This document shows, piece by piece, positions 17,985-25,360 of a stretch of DNA of 25,360 bases. Position 1 is the stretch's first letter. Every line of letters starts with the position of its first letter. The DNA lies in assembly GCA_003427395.1 (NCBI GenBank), contig BFEA01000106.1, positions 724,797 through 750,156 on the forward strand, in the 5' to 3' direction. This DNA is from Chara braunii. Its lineage: Eukaryota > Streptophyta > Charophyceae > Charales > Characeae. The position numbers and the translations under genes were made by a program. A model generated the notes under the pieces. The model was not told the DNA's origin. It saw only the letters and a list, made by a program, of their open reading frames with translations, and did not search any database.

Positions 17985-18428
17985 GTATGCGCGAAAAATC
18001 GTCAGTCAAGTCGACCTGAATTGTCACTCAGTCCGGGAGATCATCGCCCCGATGCTTGACACGTATACGGGTCAGTCTTAGGCGTTCAACCACGCGTATG
18101 CCTATGTTATAGCGACCGAGCAAACACCCTCGATTGGCTTACCTTTGCGATTGGAAATAAAAACCTTCGTACGCGAGTCGGTAGCTCAATAGGGATACGC
18201 CTACCCGAGAGTGGTGACAACCCCTTAGGTAGAGGCGAGTTATACCTTGCGGAGCTTTGTCATGTCGCAGGGAGTCGCAAAAGGTATAGCTGGCACGCAC
18301 GGTCGGAGTGGTATTTCCGATGAGTCAAAAGTGAATACCTTAATCCTGCATAACACGACAGTAAGGTCCTACGCTCGTCGCAAGGTGTGGGACCGTCGTG
18401 CTCAACAACGTTCCTCGATAAGGAGGAG
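17985..18428 (+). pseudogene. 5' end of element 2, probably RNase H-connector remnant
   Basis: Coding-like composition begins here, but the frames are short and I cannot name a domain. It is placed with element 2 because it runs directly into the connector frame at 18429 and shares its base composition. The RT and RNase H catalytic motifs are not found. Confidence 0.35.
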
Positions 18429-19138
18429 GATGTAAAACTTCATATTAATGCATATGTCGTTGGGGTCAGCAGAGTCATTATACAAGGGCAGTCTGTTTTC
18501 CCTGCTTGTATAGGGTACATAAAGCGTGTGCACATAATCCTCAAGGACTTCGAGGAGGAGGATCCTTGGGGAGGAAAAGAGGTTGAGTGGATGACAAAGC
18601 TTGCATTGGCAGAGACCTTCTGAGTAGGAGAAGATCTGTTGGTCATTGAGGGTGGAGCTTACTCACTCGACACACACGCAAAGTATGTGGCAGATGTTAG
18701 TTTCCTCATCAACTCGATCGTCCAAGTGTACAAGGACGAAGAAGGGGATGAAGACCCTGTTAAAGACATGGAAGAGGATGAGTTTAGGGAAGGAGAGATA
18801 ACATAGGTTTTTCGCGCAAATGAGTACGAAGGCATATACTGTGAGTTGGTCTTGCTTCTTTCATGTGAGATCTCGACACACACGCAAAGTATGTGGCAGA
18901 TGTTAGTTTCCTCATCTACTCGATCGTCCAAGTGTACAAGGATGAAGAAGGGGATGAAGACCCTGTTAAAGACATGGAAGAGGATGACTTTAGGGAAGGA
19001 GAGATAACATAGGTTTTTCGCGCAAATGAGTACGAAGGCGTATACTGTGAGTTGGTCTTGCTTCTTTCATGTGAGATCAGAGAGAGGGAAGCAACTAAGA
19101 AAGTACTCGAGATGCGACCTCGCTTTTGAGTCCAGTAT
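18429..19138 (+). pseudogene. RNase H-integrase connector of element 2, internally duplicated
   Basis: One frame from 18429 reads through LHINAYVVGV, then an acidic EEEDPWGGKEVEWMTKLALAE stretch (about 18555-18617), a TGA at 18621-18623, and VGEDLLVIEGG beyond it. An acidic YKDEEGDEDPVKDMEEDE segment follows. A 206-bp direct duplication (18667-18872 and 18873-19078) then repeats the acidic part in another frame. After it the reading continues as RERE..KKVLEM and connects with GHIFIKN just before the integrase zinc domain. The order suits the variable link between RNase H and integrase of Ty3/gypsy elements. The enzyme function of this part is unknown. Confidence 0.6.
18667..19078 (+). repeat. 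206-bp tandem duplication
   Basis: Units 18667-18872 and 18873-19078 differ at only about five positions by eye. 206 is not a multiple of three, so the second copy is out of frame with the first. The high identity next to heavily mutated surroundings suggests it is younger than most of the stop codons. Confidence 0.92.
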
Positions 19139-20257
19139 GGACACATTTTCATAAAAAACGAGGTTGGCAATCCGAGAAGGGTGATATGCGGCCGAAATCG
19201 TCAGATAGACGTTATAATCGCGCTTCATGATGAACCCGCAGACGGACACAGAGCCTTTGCCTTGACGTATGCGAAGGCGCGTGAGCTTTACTATTAGGAA
19301 GGAATGAGTGAGATGATTTGCAAGTATTGCGAGTCATGCGCTCCATGTCAGATTAGGGTATCAACTGTGTATAAGGAGTCATTACACCCGCGGATTATAC
19401 GTGACGAGGGAGCAGTGGTCCATCTTGACTTATTGGCAATGCCTCATGAAATGGGCAGCTACAATTATATCTTCGACGAGTGGGATAATCTTACCGGGTT
19501 TGTCGATGAGCGATCCATTCGTAGAAAAACGGGCGAAACATTGGTTTTGTGCATCTCGTAATATTTTCTCATATATCCTTTCGTAGTAGAATTCGTGATG
19601 GACAAGCAGTCATAATTCCCCTGTGGAGAAGTAAGGACCTTGTCGCAGGAGTATGGCGTACAAGCCAGCTATACGACTAGGGCACACCCGCAGGCGAACG
19701 CCCCGATTGAGAGAGGACATACCATCATCACGAACCTACTTGCGAAATTGACAAATAGCAAGGAGAACCAGTGACCTAAGCGTCAGCACGCAACTTTCTT
19801 TGTGGAGAATATCACGATTAAAAGGTCTACGAAGTACGCGCCAGCAACGCTATGGTACGGACAACATAAGAGCTTTCTGAAGACGTGGAGGCGGCAGGAT
19901 ATGGAGAGCACCTTATCCTTCGAGGAGTTACTGGATTTGCGGGCCAGACAAGTTGGCATTGCATAAGAGAGGATCCAGGAAGCTGTAGATCGAGTATCAG
20001 ATAATCGGTCGGGGGACAAGGAGAGGTGGGATCTCCTCCTATGAGTCGGGAAGGATCCATTGGAAGTCGAAGATGTGGTCTTGTTGTACGACTCATCGCT
20101 CGAAAAACAGTGGTCGCGCAAGTTGGACAAGCGGTGATTAGGCCCATATCGCATTAGACGGTATGGGCAGCATGGAGCGTATGAGATTGAGGAGCTGAAC
20201 GGCACGCCGTGGAGAGATTGGGTCTCGGGTTCGAAATTGAAAAAGTTCAAGGCTTAG
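19139..20257 (+). pseudogene. Integrase of element 2 (zinc domain, DDE core, GPY-like module)
   Basis: A single reading frame holds all three integrase parts. The zinc domain has a His in ALHDEP, GHRAF, and later CESCAPC, with a stop where the usual YYW has Trp (19295). The core has Asp in VVHLDLL, Asp in FVMDKQS and Glu in NAPIERGH, a D-35-E spacing. The C-terminal module reads LGPYRIRRYG..GAYEIEELNGT and ends VSGSKLKKFKA before TAG at 20255. Internal stops are at 19295, 19559, 19613, 19772, 19964, 20042 and 20135. At least three sit where related integrases have Trp, as expected from G-to-A change. No frameshift was needed over 1.1 kb. The copy is dead but well recognisable. Confidence 0.88.
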
Positions 20258-20264
20258 GAGTAAG

Positions 20265-20520
20265 GTAAGAGTGACGGAAGAACACCTTGATTAGGGGTAA
20301 CATCCGTTCCCTCGTCTTATTAGGTGGTACTCTGCATTAGCGATAGGATAGGATTGTGTGTTAGCATATAGATTGGTCTTAGTATGAGTTTTAGTTCATG
20401 AGTTAGATTAGTCGTCTTAGGGTATGTGAGATCTGCTTGGGTCAATCACTATAGACATTAATCTTCTTCTCACGTGCTTACTTCGGATTCCTCTACCGTT
20501 TATCCTTCTTATTTGTGCAG
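20265..20520 (+). other. Intron-like interval between integrase and the Gag-like frame
   Basis: AAG/GTAAGAGT at 20265 fits a 5' splice site, and a C/T-rich stretch ending TTTGTGCAG at 20520 fits a 3' splice site. The interval is 256 nt and has no coding content. The Gag-like ATG lies 44 nt after the acceptor. The acceptor alone could serve a spliced message for that frame. No transcript data are available. Confidence 0.45.
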
Positions 20521-20563
20521 GGTTCACTTTTCGAAGTTGGCTACTATTTGGAGGGGCGGGAGA

Positions 20564-23500
20564 ATGGCGGGACAAAAGGATCAGCATCCGCCCACGTCAT
20601 CGATATTGGATCCTTTCTGTTATGGTAGTGGACATGTATTTCCATTTTTAGACGGACCAGTTAGACAAGTTTGGGTCCCTGGGTTGGACTTCGCTCAGTT
20701 GGCACAGGTAGGTATGAGGATAGTGTGGCTTAGGTCGTGAGGGAGTCTTTGGATTGGAGGCAGTTTGCTATGCAGATGTTGAGATTGCGGTCTCGGCTCA
20801 TTGATCGACAAGGTAGGTCCATGTGGCTTGATGGGGCTAACTTGGATGAGTTTCTTGAGGTTTTCCTCATTTTTGGGGATGGGCAGAGATGGACTGAGGC
20901 ATAGAGGGTTAGCCAGGTACGACACTGCGTTGTCCCGGAGCTTAGACGAGAGGTGAGTACCCTGAGGCACATAGTGCAGACTTGGGTGGAGCTTATAGCG
21001 ATACTTAGAGGGGCATTCACAGTAGGCAGACGACACAAACTCCGCAAAGAGGTTGGGGGCCATATTCGGGAGTTCAGGACGCACCCATGAGCGCATTCAG
21101 GGGGAAATGAGGGCAATGAGAGACGATCACGAGAGCGACAGGGAGAGAGTGTGAAGCCCGGGATCCCACGCAGGCCTAGGACAGGCAGGCGCCGAGGACA
21201 TCAGGATCGAGAGGATGATATAAAGGTGAGAGATCAGGTGTTGACCATTGATATTGAAAGGGTCCTTCGGACGGATGATGTGGGGGAGGCGTTACCAGTG
21301 GGGTCTCAGAGGCAGGGTAATCTATCTGCCCATAAGGATGGGACACAGGCAGTACCAGAGGCATGTCGAGTCGAGGCTAGCACTAGAGAGAGCAATCATG
21401 GAGGTGCACATGAGGCCGATGAAAGTACTCAACCTTTGCTCAGGCGAGGTGAGGAGGAGACTATCTTACAGTTTGTGTTGATAACTGTTCCAGCCCAACC
21501 TACTAAGATTGATACCACAGAGAGGGTATTACAGTTTGGCGGGACTTCCGATACTGCATCGGAGGACACGAGAGGTAGGCCTTATCGATGGAGAGACACG
21601 CGGGGCATGGCACTAGAGCCCCCACAAGGGGAGCTACAGCTCATGACAGAGCTTGTCTCTGCGGTACCGATCCAGGAGCATGAGGGGCGACACCTCACCA
21701 CCTCAGAAGTTGTGGGAAGTGATCCTCAGTGCCACCAGATGGATGTGCATGTACCTGATGACAAGGGACGCCTGAGGGAGGATATTATGAGAAACGTCAT
21801 CTAGCCGCTGTTCGAGCAGCATCAACATAAGCTAGAGCTCAAAGAGACATCTCAACGACCTCGGGAGAAGGTATTGGCGCACAGAGATGAAGCCCACGAT
21901 GAGCCTCGGTCAGAGCCGGCACAGGAGTCGACGTTATTACATGGTGAGCTAGGGCACGATGGACAGAAGGACCAGCCTCAGTCATAGCCAGCGATGGAGA
22001 ATGGTAAGAGAGGTGCGATGGGACCTTTATCGTTGGATGAGTTGCCATTGCCGCACGAGAGTCGATTGGATGCCAGTGAGCAGTCGACTGAGCCTGAGGG
22101 TTCGTTGACTGCCCAGTTATATGATATGGAGTCTCATAGGATGCAGGTGCGACAATAGATATACCAACCTTCGGCCACGAACATAGAGATAAAGCAGGTT
22201 GAGACCGAGGTCGTGGGGCTAGACAGGGAGGCTCCCACAAGGGGCATACAGACCCAGCGGGTGGAGTTGTCACCTCTAGATTTTGGGGATACTACTCGGC
22301 GAGATGGTGGTCAGAGTGAGACTAGTATGAGGAGCAACGTTGAGGCAGGCACGGAGCCTACCCATGATGTATCTATGACTCATGAGGAGGAGAGTTTGCC
22401 TGAGTCTCGAGGACCGACAGATCACGAGCCAGTCAGGAGGGATACGTGGCTAGCCAAGGAGATGGGACGAATGCGATCCTTACATTTTTCGGGTTGGCTG
22501 GCTTGAGCGATTGGGCCAGGCCGCGAGACCGCACATACCAGAGGATCAGACCACCGGTGGGCTCATAGTAATATATGATGATCTGACCATGCAGAGGACC
22601 TATATTGGTAGTGGCCTCACAGTGGCTCGACAAGCAACAAAACAGGTTAGAGCTTATACGAGGAAAGTTGCCATCCGATTTTTTGAGTCGAGTCACGACA
22701 GGCGAACGGAACACGAGGCGTTAAGAGAGGTAGTGAGTGATCTCCTTACGTTTGTTGAGGGAAGGGAGGCTCAGACTCTAGAGGAGGTCGAGGCGGTGCT
22801 CAGGGTACAGGAGAGAGAGGCGAGTGATTGGAAGGTCCAGGTTCAGAGGGTACTAAGGGAGTATGAGCCACCTATAGATGCGACTAACAGACATAGGTTG
22901 GAGCGCAGAGTTGTCCTAGAGACTATGCGATCATCCCAGTTGGAGAGTCAGGTATCGACTCTTGTCAGGTTACGGCGAGAGGCTGAGGAGCAGACATAGA
23001 GGCTCTTCTATGAGGATGCGGCCACAATCAGATGGCAGGATGAGGAGACAGACAGGAGTGGAGCGCATGCCTGAGGGCGAACGTACGCAGGCAGAGGAGG
23101 GGTTCCAGGCGAGATTGCTATCAAAGGCCTCAATGCGAGTGTTGGCAGACGTGATGGAGCATGTTAGAGAGTCACGCAGACTGAGGTTGCGCGAGGAGAG
23201 GTGCTCCATGATGCAGTACAAAGGATAAGTGTCCTAGAGCAGGAGAGTAGAGGTCTGAGGAACATGGTACGTAACCTAGTCGCTAGTGCAGAGCAGGCGA
23301 GAGAGTCTACCTCGAGACATGAGCAGAGGATAACTGATCTAGAGGAGGGTCAGAGGCGGCAGGTCATGACAAATCTGGTCGACGAGAGGAAGATTGAGAG
23401 TCAGCGGATTCGTATCAGAGATGCTCACGTCTCTCATGAGGTAGAGTCAGGCGGAGTGAGGTTGGATATCCCTCGACGAGACTCGCGGATTGAGAGGTCA

Positions 23501-24190
23501 CTTGGGACTATAGGGATGACATGCGAGGAGGCTGAAGTAGTCGATAAGCGCATGCTTGAGCCAGACGAGATTGAGAGAAGGGAGGCAGAGGCACGTGGCT
23601 TGGACTGGGTCTCTCCTTCAGAGTTGGCATAGTATAGGGATGCCTGGCCAGAGATCGGCGGTAGACACTACGAGCGAGAGAGGGTTTCAGAGTCACGGGA
23701 TGTCATACCATGGCAGGACACGTGGGGTTCAGCGGTAGTAATGCCGACAACTCTACCATTTACACCAACTCCGGCTTTGGGGCCGATGGACGACATAGTG
23801 CACCTCTTTTCATCAGGGTCTGAGAGATGTGAGGAGGAGGTGACGACTGAGAGGGCCTCAAGGATGTTGAGTCCTGACATAGTGGATTGATCCGTATAGG
23901 ATGTGACAATCTGACTGAAGAGGGCACGGCGTCAAATCCTACCCAGGCCTAAGAAGGCGAAGGTAGAGGACAGCAACACCGATGATGTGTGCTCGTGGTG
24001 TGATAGAGGAGTGCACGACAGAGTTGCTTGCCCCGCCTTCTAGGTTGACCTTAGGAGGCGAGTCATGCAGTTTGACGGACAGGGGCTAGTTAGGGATATG
24101 CGTGGCGCTCGACTTCCAAAAAGACGTCACGATGCTAGGTGAGTTGTGTATGACAGACTAGGCCTGGAGTTGAGGGAGGATGAGGGATAG
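20564..24190 (+). pseudogene. Long Gag-like protein (capsid-like, coiled coil, CCHC knuckle)
   Basis: Gag forms the particle and binds element RNA. The start is ATG 20564 (context GAGAATGG). After a frame change near 20710-20725, a capsid-like region at 20745-21090 contains LDGANLDEFLEVFLIFGD, RVSQVRHCVVPELRREV and WVELIAILRGAF, the helix pattern of retrotransposon Gag. A basic segment (about 21150-21220), a long acidic, Gln/Glu-rich middle part and coiled-coil stretches (about 22740-22990 and 23180-23390) follow. Near the end CSWCDRGVHDRVAC (23990-24031) is a C-x2-C-x4-H-x4-C zinc knuckle. Stops include 20731, 20902, 21088, 21802, 21985, 22156, 22997 and 23630, with frame changes near 22505 and 23050-23190. 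At about 1,200 codons it is far longer than usual Gag proteins, and no protease follows it. Confidence 0.7.
23990..24031 (+). other. CCHC zinc knuckle
   Basis: The spacing C-x2-C-x4-H-x4-C is exact, with all four ligands present in the frame of the upstream coiled coil. This is the nucleic-acid-binding motif of retroviral and retrotransposon nucleocapsid and the main argument for calling the frame Gag. The Gly expected between the second Cys and the His is present; the aromatic residue lies inside the first Cys pair (Trp). Confidence 0.8.
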
Positions 24191-25360
24191 ATTACATGTT
24201 CACGAGACACATGAGGAGTCAGGCCATGAGGTTAGGGAGGGGATCAATAAGGACGAGGCGATTGTTATGGGAGGTAGATTGTTGGGCTCGTTAAATATTA
24301 TTATCTTCTACTCTTAGGGTTCCAAGGCATAGACATATATACCTTATGACTTGTATACTGGAAATTTTGACTCCAGGTTTCTGGGTTCTAGTCATGTACT
24401 ATATGTAGTTAGTGATCAGGTTTGACGCGCATTTTAGTAGACAGTATATACATGATAGACTACTAGTTTTAGCAGGTTGGCTTGAGTAGGGTTTCAGAGA
24501 TTACCCTGGGCATGAGGGTCCAAATTTGTATGAAATTTGTGTGAGTTTTATGTGAGTTTTGTGTGAGATTTGTGTGATTTTGGTGTGAGTACGTAAATGA
24601 CATGAGTATGGTTTTTCAGTGTAGGACCTTGAGTTAGTGAGTGTGTTCGTGGGACACATGATTTCTTTCAGAGACACTTCTTCGATATGTGGATAATGAT
24701 ATTCACTTGATACTTTCGACTCTTGATGATTATTCTGAGATTCGGAGCGTATTGCGTTCTCTGCGAGGGGTTTGATTGGTAGGACTTCTAGAGAGGGTAC
24801 TTTTTTAACCCAGAGTGGGGTTTTATGGGTATCACACCTACAGATGTATCCTACGGGACATGATATTGTACACGACTTTCTTTTGTTTTTATTTGAATAT
24901 GTTATATTGTTGGGTTTGATCCAGACCTGTGAGTCTCGTGTGGAAACAAGGAGCTATATAATATTTTCACAGTGTGCACTTGTGCTCACTTCCCTTGCAT
25001 CAGTGATGTTTGTATTTGTTTACGGTTGTGAGTAAGTTGTTTGATTGTTGAACAAATGGTTACTAACCTTGATTGCATATGAATAAGTGTATGGGAGTCA
25101 GTGAAAATTGTTCGACAAAAATGCATGGAAATAGGTTGAATCGGAAAGGCAGCCTAAATGTTTGATGGGAAGGGGGCCCACTTGAGGACCCGCCCGTATG
25201 TCTAAGGGGAGGGGGTCCGTTTTTAAGAGTCACCTGTTTATGTATGTGAGATGAAAGCAAAAATTTATGATTATAGCTTGTTCTACAAAACAAATAAAAC
25301 TTTGATTTTTTGCATAAAATTGTAAGTGGATAACCAAGCTTCAGAAAAAATGTTCATACA
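24191..25360. other. AT-rich non-coding 3' region
   Basis: No gene is supported; the longest frame (24772-25035) gives a hydrophobic string without family signs. G-rich patches near 25153-25165 and 25205-25220 share a GGGGGYCC word and could be remnants of polypurine sequence. AATAAA lies at 25293-25298. This may be the 3' untranslated region or LTR of element 2, but no terminal repeat is visible. Confidence 0.4.
24531..24589. repeat. 11-bp tandem repeat, five units
   Basis: Units of the form TGAGWTTTGTG start at 24531, 24542, 24553, 24564 and 24575, with one or two changes each (more in the last) and a partial sixth. It is a T/G-rich minisatellite. Confidence 0.85.

Larger units (their letters stand above)
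17985..24190 (+). mobile_element. Decayed Ty3/gypsy retrotransposon with pol before gag (element 2)
   Basis: What is left is an RNase H-integrase connector, integrase and, downstream, a Gag-like frame. Protease, RT and the RNase H core are absent; the AT-rich sequence before 17985 shows no trace of them. The integrase has an HPQANAPIERGH motif, unlike element 1, so the lineages differ. There is no visible LTR pair. The pol and Gag-like parts may belong to one element with unusual order or to two elements joined end to end. Confidence 0.75.

Noticed and set aside
18179-18245. tRNA gene (GTAGCTCAAT resembles a D arm)
   Set aside because: No T-arm GGTTCRANNCC, no acceptor-stem pairing, and it lies in element 2 sequence.
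19783-20250. 155-codon minus-strand frame
   Set aside because: It is opposite the clearly recognisable integrase C-terminal region and has no domain of its own.

Overview
The window looks like repeat-rich nuclear DNA from a eukaryote, most likely a plant or green alga. A charophyte such as Chara is my best guess, but it rests on the general look of the retroelements and not on any decisive gene. The reasons are two decayed Ty3/gypsy-type LTR retrotransposons, many microsatellites, GT..AG intron-like signals, a sized run of Ns in the assembly, and no operon-like gene packing. I found no intact host gene.

Element 1 (about 270-6451, + strand) starts inside the aspartic protease, so its 5' LTR, gag and the protease active site are missing. 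It continues through a protease-RT connector, reverse transcriptase with RNase H, and an integrase preceded by a PHD-type zinc finger, then the integrase C-terminal module. All RT, RNase H and integrase catalytic residues I looked for are present, but stop codons and frameshifts break the polyprotein. Downstream of integrase, where some Ty3/gypsy lineages carry an env-like gene, lie three consecutive reading frames (here orfA, orfB and orfC). They share a similar alpha/beta layout with each other and match no family I know. They overlap or abut each other. orfB also carries a basic nuclear-localisation-like cluster and a SUMO-interaction-like motif.

6452-9435 is GC-rich, with a 35-bp direct repeat, a TATA box, a good splice donor and acceptor pair and a modest unrecognised ORF. 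It may be the element's long terminal region or a separate transcription unit. A 925-bp N gap (9436-10360) follows. 10361-15100 is non-coding: CA/TG/ATT microsatellites, a 204-bp tandem duplication, and a T-rich, A-poor block. 15590-16116 holds a degenerate repeat cluster with splice-donor-like sequences on the minus strand. 16700-17426 holds seven copies of a hairpin motif whose conserved loop is flanked by stems that change in a compensatory way between copies.

Element 2 (about 17985-24190, + strand) is a second, more decayed Ty3/gypsy element of a different lineage. It keeps only the RNase H-integrase connector (with a 206-bp tandem duplication), an integrase in one frame with seven internal stop codons, and then, after an intron-like 256-bp interval, a very long Gag-like frame (capsid-like region, coiled coils, CCHC zinc knuckle). 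Gag downstream of pol is the reverse of the usual order. The last 1.2 kb is AT-rich non-coding sequence with an 11-bp tandem repeat.

The best candidates for something undescribed are the three-ORF module with the PHD-integrase fusion in element 1, the covarying hairpin array, and the pol-then-gag order in element 2.
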